From an uncultured Sphingobacteriaceae bacterium (GTDB taxonomy: Bacteria > Bacteroidota > Bacteroidia > Sphingobacteriales > Sphingobacteriaceae), in NCBI GenBank assembly GCA_946480915.1, contig CAMLLO010000012.1, forward strand, positions 75,010 to 139,009: DNA of 64,000 nucleotides, in the 5' to 3' direction. Positions 35,999 through 44,410 of the stretch are shown one piece after another. The position numbers and the translations under genes are program-made. Numbering within the stretch: position 1 is the stretch's first letter; the number at the start of each line of letters is the position of its first letter. The notes under the pieces are model-generated. The model was not told where the DNA came from, did no database searches, and was given only the letters and a program-made list of their open reading frames with translations.

Positions 35999-37915
35999 TT
36001 ACATTCTTATAAATTCACATTTAGCGGGTTCACCCTCGATATAATCGGAGATCCGATTGAGGTAATAATATTGCGCTTCGTTTGCATCATAGATGGGAAT
36101 GAAGTGGTCGAGCTCTGCAATGTCCTCTTCATTCAATGTAACTTCCCGGGTAACTAGCCTGGGTTTCCTCAACAGATAATTGATCAGTTCATAGTAATGC
36201 CTATCAAAGAGTTCATCAAAGCCAAGTCCATCAAATCCTGTTTTAACAAAATAGGGAACTGAAATTGAATTAGGTATTACGGTACTCACACCATCAGTAA
36301 AGGAGATACCAGGATTTGAAATAATCCTGTTTATAAGAATTCGTGGTTCTGTCTTTACTGTGAAGTCTAAAGTTTTTAAAGGATCCGCAATCTTTTTAAT
36401 ATAAGGAACTTCAAGATCTTGTAGTTTTATTATTGTTTCAGTCGGAGCGAATGGACTTATAACAGCATCATTTTCGGGTTTAAGTGTTTCATTATTCACA
36501 ACGAAACGACCAATACCTAATTCCTTGTTTTGTAGTGCTGCATCTTCTTTATATTTACCATAATTTACCTGGCCATAGTTCCCGAAACTAAATTTTGTTG
36601 CTGGCTGTTGGGCTGTAAACTTGCTAGTCCAATCCCTGGCAATCGGTTTATTCTCGTAAAGATTTGTGAAGCTTTTAAAATAGATAGTCTTTTTGTAATT
36701 GTCTACCACTGGAGTAAGGCAATACCTTTGCATGAAATCCTTCAGGTGATCTTTCTGTGATATTTTAGGAAGAGTTGCTTCAAGTTGAATATTGTCACCA
36801 AAAAGAACTTTACCGGCAATAGGCATTACAGATATTTTAGCACCAGACTTGATTGTATAGGATCTGTTACCAAAGTTTGCGAAGTGTTCAACTACCACAC
36901 GCAAGCTATCTCCAACATTAAGTTGAATTTCTGCTTCAAGGGTATTGCCATTGAAATCTTGCTGTCCTGACACTTGGTATGCAACTGCTGAAGATGGTGC
37001 CAATAAAGTAAAGAAGTTCCATTTTGTTTGTCCAGCTTTCCTTAATTGAATTGCAACATTATATTCCTTTGGCGGATCAGCAAAAAATGTTGCATCGAAC
37101 TTGACAGATATTGAAAATGTTGATTTGATTTTTGACAGGTATATTCTACCATCGAATGAACCTGATATATCAACTACTTTCTCAAATTGCACCACCATCA
37201 GGGTATCCCAACCATTCGGAAAGAAGGATTGGTCTGCAATTTTCGTACTCGTTAAAGCATATTGTTTTCTCTCTCCAATAAATGCCTGGCCATGTTCAAA
37301 GGCATCTTTAGCGAATGGTAATATTTCAGCATTGAAAATGGGATCATTCATTACATCACCTTCCCAGTTATAACCGGCTTCGGTAATAATTCTGTCAATG
37401 ATATATTTATTGAATGTCGCGGGCCTCAGCTGTCTAACGTCAACAGTCTTGTTCAATTCACTTAATGAACCATAATCAATAATTGGGTAGTTTAATTCAG
37501 TTAGGTTTGATTGTGTATTTGTACAAGTATCAATATTCCATGGATGTTCGGGAAACGTTAAGTCGGTTAAATATTTGCCTTCTATTAATGATGCAAAGCT
37601 TTTCAGTCCGGATAAAACCTGAACTTCGAAACTTTTATCAACAGACTGAATAAGCGCCACACCTTTGGGTAAAATTTCAATTCCTTCCTGGACAAGCTTA
37701 GCCGGTAATATTTTATATGGCTGGTCTTGAGTAAATGAATCAGAATCAGCATATCCAAATATTTCCCGGTTGTTTTCTGTGGGTGGACACTTAAACATAT
37801 TACTGAAGCTTGCCTGACGGTCCTTTAGTTCACCAAGGTTGTTGACTGCATAAGTCATAGCAATTGGATTCTCGCTAAGGTCAACTAGACGACCGTTGAT
37901 GTAAAGTTCTTTCAC
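35999..37915 (-). CDS. Phage tail-associated protein of Bacteroidota prophages
   Basis: A 638-residue, largely beta protein. The start, YINGRLVDLSENPIAMTYAVNNLGELKDRQASFSNMFKCPPTENNREIFGYADSD, is a pattern that I associate with proteins next to tape-measure genes in Bacteroidota prophages. No catalytic motif, signal or membrane helix. Its place beside the tape measure suggests a distal-tail or baseplate role; the functional call is tentative. Confidence 0.6.
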   Translation of the reverse strand: MKELYINGRLVDLSENPIAMTYAVNNLGELKDRQASFSNMFKCPPTENNREIFGYADSDSFTQDQPYKILPAKLVQEGIEILPKGVALIQSVDKSFEVQVLSGLKSFASLIEGKYLTDLTFPEHPWNIDTCTNTQSNLTELNYPIIDYGSLSELNKTVDVRQLRPATFNKYIIDRIITEAGYNWEGDVMNDPIFNAEILPFAKDAFEHGQAFIGERKQYALTSTKIADQSFFPNGWDTLMVVQFEKVVDISGSFDGRIYLSKIKSTFSISVKFDATFFADPPKEYNVAIQLRKAGQTKWNFFTLLAPSSAVAYQVSGQQDFNGNTLEAEIQLNVGDSLRVVVEHFANFGNRSYTIKSGAKISVMPIAGKVLFGDNIQLEATLPKISQKDHLKDFMQRYCLTPVVDNYKKTIYFKSFTNLYENKPIARDWTSKFTAQQPATKFSFGNYGQVNYGKYKEDAALQNKELGIGRFVVNNETLKPENDAVISPFAPTETIIKLQDLEVPYIKKIADPLKTLDFTVKTEPRILINRIISNPGISFTDGVSTVIPNSISVPYFVKTGFDGLGFDELFDRHYYELINYLLRKPRLVTREVTLNEEDIAELDHFIPIYDANEAQYYYLNRISDYIEGEPAKCEFIRM

Positions 37916-37926
37916 TTATAGAATGA

Positions 37927-38643
37927 TTAAGATGTTTTAATCAGTTCCTTTTTCATTTTAACTACGAGCTCATAGTTAGGAGATACTTCAGAAATACCAT
38001 AACCCCTATTATTAGAGCCGGGAATGATTTCCTGCTTAACTAATACGAAATTGTTCTTGAATTCTCTATTACTAGAATCAGCAGCTGCCTTATGCCAGAA
38101 TGGGCTCCGTCCTGTAGCTTTCTTATATAGCTTATTTACTTTGTCAAAGTCTTTTGAGAGAGCGTCAAGTGCCTCAACCAATGCAATTTCTTCAGGAGTA
38201 GAAGCATATACGGTTTTATTATCGACTAGCTCTTGTAATGAGTTTTTATTAACAATCACTTGCCCTTCTTCAATAGTATAATATTCGATTGAGCTAAGTT
38301 TGTGCGGTGCAATTCTTCTTGTTTCCGCAACAGCTGCTAACAGTTTCGTGTTGTCTCTGAATTTGATGCCTTGGCCTTTCACATAGGCTTCTTTATCAAT
38401 TTCAAAGGGCCCTTCAATTTCCGGAACTTGAATATTAGCATAAGCTTTTTGTTTCCAAAACTTCTCTGGATCCTGATATAATTTGAATAGTTCTTGATAA
38501 TTTGTTATTCCACCAAGCCCTAGCTTTTGAAACTCTTCTACGATGCCTTTAAAGTAAGGAAGCATTTCATTGACATCATCAATGATTTTATTAATACTGT
38601 CAGTTTGTTGATGGATAAGTATTTTTTCTGGTGATTTTTTCAT
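37927..38643 (-). CDS. Element protein, unknown (238 aa)
   Basis: A basic, mainly helical soluble protein. NEMLPYFKGIVEEFQKLGLGG and TPEEIALVEALDALSKDFDKVNKLYKKATGRSPFW are the better-structured parts. It precedes the 638-residue protein by 11 nt and is probably co-translated with the tail module. I do not recognise a family. Confidence 0.65.
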   Translation of the reverse strand: MKKSPEKILIHQQTDSINKIIDDVNEMLPYFKGIVEEFQKLGLGGITNYQELFKLYQDPEKFWKQKAYANIQVPEIEGPFEIDKEAYVKGQGIKFRDNTKLLAAVAETRRIAPHKLSSIEYYTIEEGQVIVNKNSLQELVDNKTVYASTPEEIALVEALDALSKDFDKVNKLYKKATGRSPFWHKAAADSSNREFKNNFVLVKQEIIPGSNNRGYGISEVSPNYELVVKMKKELIKTS

Positions 38644-38660
38644 GATTATTTTGAGTTAAT

Positions 38661-39017
38661 TTAAGCCGGGTAATGGATTGAATATTTAGTTCTGTTTTTA
38701 AAAATGATGGAGCAATCTTCTTTTTGCTTCTGGATCTCTTGTCGCCTTATGTTCATGATATCCTTGAAGCTCTTAATATTTTGGCTGTCATTCATTTCGG
38801 CTTTTAATCTTGATGTCACTTTTTTCAGATCAGCAATAAGAGATGTACGCTTTTTTTCCAAAGCATTTACTTTTTTCCTCAGATCCTGCAGCTTCTTTGT
38901 TGTGGCAAATCTATTTGTTGTGGATTTGTTCAAATTGGCCATTTGGTAAGTGTTACTTCGACTGTTTAATTTGTCCATAAAGCTTTGGACCGCTGTTGTG
39001 GCTGGTTTCTTCTTCAT
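38661..39017 (-). CDS. Coiled-coil element protein (118 aa)
   Basis: Very basic, with a central coiled coil (KKLQDLRKKVNALEKKRTSLIADLKKVTSRLKAEM). It lies between a 63-residue gene 1 nt upstream and the 238-residue gene. A DNA-binding or scaffold role is possible but not shown. Confidence 0.6.
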   Translation of the reverse strand: MKKKPATTAVQSFMDKLNSRSNTYQMANLNKSTTNRFATTKKLQDLRKKVNALEKKRTSLIADLKKVTSRLKAEMNDSQNIKSFKDIMNIRRQEIQKQKEDCSIIFKNRTKYSIHYPA

Positions 39018-39018
39018 T

Positions 39019-39210
39019 TTATTTTGATATTAATAATGCGCTTCTTAATTGTTGAACGCTAATGCGTGAGCCGTCTTCGGTGAGTCCGTTAGCTTTGGCT
39101 TGTGTAATAGCATCAGATTTACATGGAGCATCAACAAAGAATTTAATTCGCTGGCCGTCTTCCATCCTGGAAACCATGTACTGCTTTGATTTAATTATAA
39201 GGTTTGTCAT
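39019..39210 (-). CDS. Small element protein (63 aa)
   Basis: Starts inside the end of the DnaC-like gene (4-nt overlap, 39207-39210), so it is coupled to it. MTNLIIKSKQYMVSRMEDGQ then RIKFFVDAPCKSDAITQAKANGL: a short alpha/beta domain with no known relatives to me. Confidence 0.6.
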   Translation of the reverse strand: MTNLIIKSKQYMVSRMEDGQRIKFFVDAPCKSDAITQAKANGLTEDGSRISVQQLRSALLISK

Positions 39211-39902
39211 CTTCTTCTGTCTGGTGAGTTTGGGTCAAAGAAGAGTGGATTCATCATTTCACGGAAGCGGCCGCGAATACGGGTGCCATATCTTTCTTCT
39301 ACTTCTTGAGCATCAAGGTTAGTTGTGCAATGAGTGTATGCTTTGATTCCCGAATCGTATCGGTAATAGAGAATTTGCGCTAGTACGTCGACAGATTGTC
39401 CATAATAATTTCCCAGATCTTCAATACCCAGATCATCAAAACACATTCCGTAAAAGGTATGTCCGAAATCATTGAGCCTGTCTTTCTTCAAACGATCATA
39501 TTTATCGAAGATATTGTATCCGAATTGATTGCCTTTTTCATCTTTTTTATTGAAGAAATTAACAACCTTCATGCATGATTGAACTTTATAACTTGCAATT
39601 TGGTTATCATGGAAGATTTGCATCATTGTGGTTTTACCACAACCAACAGGACCTTTCAAAAGAATACCTTTGTTGAAACTATAACCTGCTTCTTCAAATC
39701 GCATATCACCGGTGAAGTAAAATAATAGCAGATCAAAGATTTTTTCATTCCATTCATCGATCTTGAATCCTGGATAGGATTTTAGAATGATAACTTTTAA
39801 TTGTTCTGCTGTGAAACGAATATTAGAGTGGTTCGAAGTATCGCTCTTTTGAGATGGTTGCTGGATTGATGACTTTAGTAATTGATCGATTTTCTTTTCC
39901 AT
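39207..39902 (-). CDS. DnaC-like AAA+ helicase loader
   Basis: A 231-residue AAA+ ATPase. Walker A KGPVGCGKTTMMQIF is near residue 83, Walker B MCFDDLGIED near 150, sensor-1 HCTTNLDAQEVEERYG near 198, and RIRGRFREMMNPLFFD carries the arginine finger. DnaC/phage loaders place the replicative helicase on the origin; the element thus has its own replication step but relies on host DnaB. It overlaps the preceding initiator-like gene by 80 nt in another frame. Confidence 0.85.
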   Translation of the reverse strand: MEKKIDQLLKSSIQQPSQKSDTSNHSNIRFTAEQLKVIILKSYPGFKIDEWNEKIFDLLLFYFTGDMRFEEAGYSFNKGILLKGPVGCGKTTMMQIFHDNQIASYKVQSCMKVVNFFNKKDEKGNQFGYNIFDKYDRLKKDRLNDFGHTFYGMCFDDLGIEDLGNYYGQSVDVLAQILYYRYDSGIKAYTHCTTNLDAQEVEERYGTRIRGRFREMMNPLFFDPNSPDRRR

Positions 39903-40575
39903 TTGATTGTTTAATTATTTCATCCTTCCATGACTCATTGTTGAGATAGGTTTCAGGATGTTTTCTGAACTTTTTATCCGGTTGGGATTTTTTATAAAGG
40001 GGAATGTGAGTGAATATTTTTTTTCGGTCTTCTAATCTTACTGTAGCCCATTTTTTCTCGAGCTTCTTTTTGTCACCGACTTTCTTATCATACAAGTCCC
40101 AAAAAATTTCAAAAGAGTATTGATCACTCTCAGAGCTGAAAAGCTCGATAGGTTTAGAAGTTTCATGTTTATAAGGTTTATTATTTAAAGGTTTTATTAA
40201 ATGTTCCCTTTCACCATCCTTATTAAGTTCCCCATAAGTATCCCGCTCACTATCGGTTTCACCCTCCGAAATTTCGTATAGTAGCTTAAGCGAAACACGA
40301 GCTCTTGAATATTTACTTTTACCTTTTTCATATAAATCCAGGAATCCGTTTTGGTTAAGATAATTAAGTGCTCTATAGTAAGTATCTTTATCAACTTTAG
40401 ACCTAGCTATAACTTCTCCAAATTCTACTGGAAAAACCCTAATCCAATTTTGTGCATTGTTTATAGCAAACAGTGCATTGTAAACGGCTATGTGAGTGGG
40501 GCGCATGTCTATATGTTCCAGGATTTTGTCTTGGAAGGCCAGATGTAGTTTAACGTAGTTTACAATCTGTGTCAT
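39823..40575 (-). CDS. Replication-initiator-like protein with N-terminal winged helix
   Basis: The ATG at 40575 (MTQIVNYVKLHLAFQDKILEHI) gives 250 residues; the upstream extension overlaps another gene fully. Residues 1-95 form a winged-helix domain (ALFAINNAQNWIRVFPVEFGEVIARSKVDKDTYYRALNYLNQNGFLDLY). The C-terminal part (YSFEIFWDLYDKKVGDKKKLEKKWATV and HPETYLNNESWKDEI) matches the end of phage replication proteins of the DnaD/RepO type that recruit DnaC. Position directly before the loader supports it. Confidence 0.75.
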   Translation of the reverse strand: MTQIVNYVKLHLAFQDKILEHIDMRPTHIAVYNALFAINNAQNWIRVFPVEFGEVIARSKVDKDTYYRALNYLNQNGFLDLYEKGKSKYSRARVSLKLLYEISEGETDSERDTYGELNKDGEREHLIKPLNNKPYKHETSKPIELFSSESDQYSFEIFWDLYDKKVGDKKKLEKKWATVRLEDRKKIFTHIPLYKKSQPDKKFRKHPETYLNNESWKDEIIKQSNGKENRSITKVINPATISKERYFEPL

Positions 40576-40891
40576 AAGTTTTAGCCTCACGCAAACGGAC
40601 AATTTGAACAGTTGAATGTGTATACATTGCAGAACCTGGAGTGAAGAATATATAACCGTTATCATGAAGTTGCTGTATGCAACTATAGTATGTGGTAGGA
40701 CTTGCAATTCCAGTTAATTGCAATACTTCACCATACGAAACTTTAAAAATTTCTTTCCCAGCTCTCTTTTGAATTAGAAGAAGTACGAAGTAAATTCCAA
40801 TGCTGTTAGACTTCAAAGATGTTTGTGGCTCCTGTAATCTTTGAAAGAATGCCTCAACTTGCTCCATATAGTTTATTGAAGCATCAGTCAT
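40550..40891 (-). CDS. Winged-helix protein of the replication module
   Basis: The ATG at 40891 overlaps the stop of the HTH gene as ATGA, which decides the start over a TTG at 40993. The 113-residue protein has a winged-helix pattern, FKVSYGEVLQLTGIASPTTYYSCIQQLHDNGYIFFTPG, and overlaps the initiator-like gene by 26 nt. It may be a second initiator subunit or a regulator. Confidence 0.7.
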   Translation of the reverse strand: MTDASINYMEQVEAFFQRLQEPQTSLKSNSIGIYFVLLLIQKRAGKEIFKVSYGEVLQLTGIASPTTYYSCIQQLHDNGYIFFTPGSAMYTHSTVQIVRLREAKTYDTDCKLR

Positions 40892-41166
40892 CTTGCTCTT
40901 ATTTTGTTTTGAAGAGCTGATATGACCTCCGACTTCATAAAGAATACCCTGGTTCCTAGTTGAAGAAAAGGGATCTTTTTCTTTTTTCTCCAACGGATAA
41001 CGGTCTGTTCGCCTACTCCTAAGAACTCACATAACTCTTTAACGGTGATAGGTTTTTCTATGACTGAATTTGAGGTAGGAATATTTGCTTTTTCAAATGC
41101 ATTTTGGACTGCAGTGTCAATAACTGACTGGAGCTCTTGAGGTGTAGTAATTAGCTGTATTTGCAT
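40888..41166 (-). CDS. Excisionase-like HTH protein
   Basis: A 92-residue protein with a MerR-like/excisionase helix-turn-helix: ITVKELCEFLGVGEQTVIRWRKKKKIPFLQLGTRVFFMKSEV. In Bacteroidota integrative elements such proteins act as excision or replication regulators. It opens the replication module; a perfect 23-bp palindrome lies 50 bp upstream. Confidence 0.8.
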   Translation of the reverse strand: MQIQLITTPQELQSVIDTAVQNAFEKANIPTSNSVIEKPITVKELCEFLGVGEQTVIRWRKKKKIPFLQLGTRVFFMKSEVISALQNKIRAR

Positions 41167-41215
41167 ACTAAACTGTTTTGTTTAGTCCAAATATCAGCAG
41201 GTCAAAAACAGGAAA

Positions 41216-41238
41216 TTCCCAAACTGCCAGTTTGGGAA
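41216..41238. promoter_or_regulatory. 23-bp perfect palindrome, candidate operator
   Basis: Arms ttcccaaactg and cagtttgggaa around a single C, between the stop of the 331-residue gene and the start of the HTH gene. It has no T run, so an operator is more likely than a terminator. Confidence 0.6.
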
Positions 41239-41262
41239 CATTTTGGTAATTTGGTAATATTA

Positions 41263-42258
41263 TTATTTAAGCAAATCTGCTAAACACTCTTTAATAACCT
41301 TTTTTCCGGGGTCTAAATCTATTCTCCTTAACCTAAAGTCATCTTCGGATAAATCTGTTTTAAAGGTTTCATTAAACACTTTTGCAAGCATTTTTCGACT
41401 ACCATTTTTGGTGCCTGGTTTGTGGAATAAGTTAAAGTCTCTAAGCACTGCATATAAATGGATAGGCTCGATGTAGAGTGGATCTAAAGCAGAATCTTCT
41501 TTGTCTACCCAATTCCCGCCCGGCCAAATGATCTTACTGTTTTCTAAAGCTGACATAATGCGAAGTGCAAGATTTTTTTTCGAGTCTAAAAAGACTAAAC
41601 TTAATGGTGGCTGAGGAGGATCTGTCGGAATTGAAATAGAGGTCCTTTCAAGCTGTTGCTTACATTTAGAGCAGGAGCAAGGCTCAGTAAAGCTGATCTT
41701 GCCTTCAAAGGCTTGCGGATATAATTTTATAAGATCGTATAGGCCGGATAATATTCCGGCTCTAAAGCCAAATTGCACGAAATCATATTCATCGGCTATA
41801 AGTGGTAATACTTCAATCCAAGAAGCCCAGGGGCCTAATTCACCTCCGGTTTCTTCTTCATGATGATAGAACTTTTGCTGTAATGTGTTTACGTATTTAG
41901 AAATCGGTCTATGAATATCTTCGGTCGGAATAGGATAAGCATCTTTAAAGTATTTCTTGCCTTTTTTAAAGCCTTTATAGTAAGGCGATAAAAGATCATA
42001 TCCATTAATCATATCTACGTTCGACCATTTACCTGGATCAACTGGAATATTGGAGTTTTGTAAGATATAATAGAGGCCATGGTTAAGAGCTCTACCGGCA
42101 TAGAGCTCTTTTTCTATCCAAGCATGAGAAATATCATACCTCTCTTTATAAAGCTCGTCATGGAATAAATCATTGAAGCAAAAATCAAAGTGTCGTTCCG
42201 GATTTGGAAGCAACTCATATTTAATTCTAGGACCTTTTTTCAATGGGGATGAAGTCAT
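41263..42258 (-). CDS. Element protein, unknown (331 aa)
   Basis: A soluble protein overlapping the end of the preceding gene by 4 nt. A CxCxxC motif (PCSCSKCKQQL) in the middle could bind a metal. The C-terminal segment (HLYAVLRDFNLFHKPGTKNGSRKMLAKVFNETFKTDLSEDDFRLRRIDLDP) resembles the C-terminal DNA-binding part of RteC-like proteins from Bacteroidota mobile elements, but I cannot confirm the match. Confidence 0.65.
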   Translation of the reverse strand: MTSSPLKKGPRIKYELLPNPERHFDFCFNDLFHDELYKERYDISHAWIEKELYAGRALNHGLYYILQNSNIPVDPGKWSNVDMINGYDLLSPYYKGFKKGKKYFKDAYPIPTEDIHRPISKYVNTLQQKFYHHEEETGGELGPWASWIEVLPLIADEYDFVQFGFRAGILSGLYDLIKLYPQAFEGKISFTEPCSCSKCKQQLERTSISIPTDPPQPPLSLVFLDSKKNLALRIMSALENSKIIWPGGNWVDKEDSALDPLYIEPIHLYAVLRDFNLFHKPGTKNGSRKMLAKVFNETFKTDLSEDDFRLRRIDLDPGKKVIKECLADLLK

Positions 42259-42491
42259 GATAAATAATCAGAATCCTTGCTTTGATCTAATTTTACAGCG
42301 AGCAATAGCTTTTTAATAATGTTAACTGAAAAGATGGTATTTGCAATTCCTGCTGGATCTCTTTCAGAATGGTGAATAAAAACATCTGCCAGAGAATCAA
42401 GGTCATCAAAAGCTGCTAGTAATTCTTGATCGGTAGATAAGTAAAGTTCAAATACTTCTTGAGTTTTGTTTTTTTTGGCTTTAGTGTCCAT
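42255..42491 (-). CDS. Small acidic element protein (78 aa)
   Basis: The ATG at 42491 (MDTKAKKNKTQEVFELYLST) is chosen because the upstream in-frame extension contains an inverted repeat and no protein-like sequence. It is helical and is coupled to the 331-residue gene by a 4-nt overlap. Unknown. Confidence 0.6.
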   Translation of the reverse strand: MDTKAKKNKTQEVFELYLSTDQELLAAFDDLDSLADVFIHHSERDPAGIANTIFSVNIIKKLLLAVKLDQSKDSDYLS

Positions 42492-42524
42492 CTGGTTGTT
42501 TTGCTTATGGTTAAAAAATAAAGA

Positions 42525-42600
42525 ACTGAAGGGCTCGCAAAACAACCAGACACCATTTTCATGGCATATAGAAATTGCCGGACTACGGCTTCCCTTCAGT
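42525..42600. repeat. 9-bp inverted repeat upstream of the 78-residue gene
   Basis: actgaaggg (42525-42533) and cccttcagt (42592-42600) are exact reverse complements, 58 nt apart, in the untranslated region before the ATG at 42491. Confidence 0.6.
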
Positions 42601-42717
42601 ATTTTAAATAAGAAAATCAAAAGCTTAAAGCCATGATGTGAATAATAAGTGTTGATTGTTTTGCATTATAAAAATGCAAAAAACTAATGGAATTATCAAG
42701 TCTAAAACAAAGAAAGT

Positions 42718-42891
42718 TTAACGTTTTTTAGGCATTAATTTCTGTTTCCTTATTTTCTCGTTGTGCATTGCCACAAGGTCTCTTTTAAGATTGGCCAGAT
42801 ATTTCGGATCCTTATGTAAAGGCAATTTTGATTTTGCCTTGAAGTGCTGCTCGTTTATTGAAGGATCATTTAAGTTGTGAATTAACTTCAT
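42718..42891 (-). CDS. Small basic protein coupled to the integrase (57 aa)
   Basis: ATG at 42891, one base after the integrase stop. The sequence MKLIHNLNDPSINEQHFKAK... ends in a strongly basic tail (KIRKQKLMPKKR). Its ribosome site (aaagg) lies in the last integrase codons. Too short for most gene callers. It could be a directionality or DNA-binding factor; this is inferred from position and charge. Confidence 0.6.
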   Translation of the reverse strand: MKLIHNLNDPSINEQHFKAKSKLPLHKDPKYLANLKRDLVAMHNEKIRKQKLMPKKR

Positions 42892-42892
42892 G

Positions 42893-44239
42893 TTAGACTA
42901 CCTTTAATCGCTTTCTATTATTGATTTCGATGATCTTTTCAGCATGCTCTTCAGGGGTGATCTTAATGTAAGTCATGAAGTTGGTTTCCGTTCTATGACC
43001 TGTTAAAGCCATAATGCTAAGCACCGGTACTTTGTCATGGTACATGTTGCTTGCAGCGCTTCGCCTGGCTGTGTGTGTAGAGACCATCTCAAATTTTGGT
43101 ATATGCTTAATAATCTTTTTTCCTGCTTTGGTGAATTTAAGTTCATGCAGTTCTTTAAAACCATCAAGTTTGCTGCAGACATCTTTTATATATCTGTTTA
43201 CTTCTTGATTAGTCATTTTAGGAGGTAAACCCGTTTTAGTATCCTTATACTTTTTGAAAATTGATTTTATAACATCATTAATCGGAACAGCAACCTTAAC
43301 ACCAGTCTTTTCCGTTTGAATTATTATAATGTCATTCTTAACCTTGGCAGGATTGAGTTTAAGCCAATCTGAAAATCTTAAGGCTGTATGAGCACCGAGT
43401 AAGAAGAGGTCTCTTGCTCGATCCAATGTAGTGTTTTGCGATAAATCTAAGTTGAATAATTGAGTTAATTCATGCTGGTGCAGATAGATATTATCTACTT
43501 TTTCAGATAGTGCTCGATATCTCTTTCCTTGAAAAACAGCTGTAGTTAAGTTATCTTCCCTAGCCTCGTTTACAACTACTTTCAAGGTCCGGATATGTTT
43601 TCCTAATGTATTGGTTGAATACTTTAAGCTCGTCGTTAAATATTCCTTAAAATCTTCAAAGAATTCTAAATTCAAACCTGTCAAAAATATAGTGGTTCTA
43701 TACTTCTCCTGAAATTGCTTTACATTTCTTCTTAGGGTACGGTAAATTTTAATTGTGCTTTCAGATAAAGGCTTACCAGAATCATTAGTTCTTAAACCCT
43801 TTTCGCACTTTATAATAAATTTATCAAGGTACTCGACAAAATTAGTAGCTCCCTCATCGCCTTCTTTTTTGGTAAGAGGTGTTTTACTCGTCTTGAGTTT
43901 ATCAATTACTTTCTGAGATGAATAAGGTTCTTTATTTATTTCAAATACTCGCTCAATGTCTTTAATAGTGGATTTGAAAGAATTCAAAGTCTGATTATAT
44001 TCTTCGATATCTCGGTTCGTTGGCAAAGTGTCGTAATCAACTAATGGCAATAGTTTCTTCGCTGTTTTGCGGTCCAGGTAAAGTGCCTTTTGGATTTTCG
44101 GATCCCACATCTCTTCGCGCAATTTAATGCCGGTATTGAAGTATTTTCTTTGCCCTTCAACCTGGTATATTAATTCAACCGGGCATGTGCCGTCTTTCAG
44201 TTTTTTATCAGAGCGAAGATTAAATCGAAGTGTCCCCAT
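42893..44239 (-). CDS. Tyrosine site-specific integrase
   Basis: A 448-residue phage/transposon integrase of the Bacteroidota type. An N-terminal arm-binding domain (LRFNLRSDKKLKDGTCPVELIYQVEGQRKYFNTG), a core-binding SAM-like domain (around YLDKFIIKCEKGLRTND ... FLTGLNLEFFEDFKEYLTT) and the catalytic domain with Arg (GAHTALRFSDWLKL), His-x-x-Arg (VSTHTARRSAA) and the nucleophile Tyr (ALTGHRTETNFMTYIKI). All are present, so it should be active. It lies beside attR. Its promoter is at 44262-44293. Confidence 0.93.
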   Translation of the reverse strand: MGTLRFNLRSDKKLKDGTCPVELIYQVEGQRKYFNTGIKLREEMWDPKIQKALYLDRKTAKKLLPLVDYDTLPTNRDIEEYNQTLNSFKSTIKDIERVFEINKEPYSSQKVIDKLKTSKTPLTKKEGDEGATNFVEYLDKFIIKCEKGLRTNDSGKPLSESTIKIYRTLRRNVKQFQEKYRTTIFLTGLNLEFFEDFKEYLTTSLKYSTNTLGKHIRTLKVVVNEAREDNLTTAVFQGKRYRALSEKVDNIYLHQHELTQLFNLDLSQNTTLDRARDLFLLGAHTALRFSDWLKLNPAKVKNDIIIIQTEKTGVKVAVPINDVIKSIFKKYKDTKTGLPPKMTNQEVNRYIKDVCSKLDGFKELHELKFTKAGKKIIKHIPKFEMVSTHTARRSAASNMYHDKVPVLSIMALTGHRTETNFMTYIKITPEEHAEKIIEINNRKRLKVV

Positions 44240-44261
44240 TTGACAATGAATTGATGTCTGG

Positions 44262-44293
44262 CAAAGATAGTAGGTAGCTAATTAGGTAGCAAA
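44262..44293 (-). promoter_or_regulatory. Integrase promoter
   Basis: On the minus strand: TTTG (caaa at 44290-44293), a 20-nt spacer and TATCTTTG (caaagata at 44262-44269), 23 nt before the integrase ATG. Confidence 0.6.
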
Positions 44294-44410
44294 TAAAGTG
44301 GTAATTAAATATAGTCGAAGGGAGTTCATGGTATTAAATGTTTTCTTTTTGTTGTTTAATCAAGGTTTTTTGATGCCAATGTCTTTCTTGGTGATTTATT
44401 AATTGTGGTA

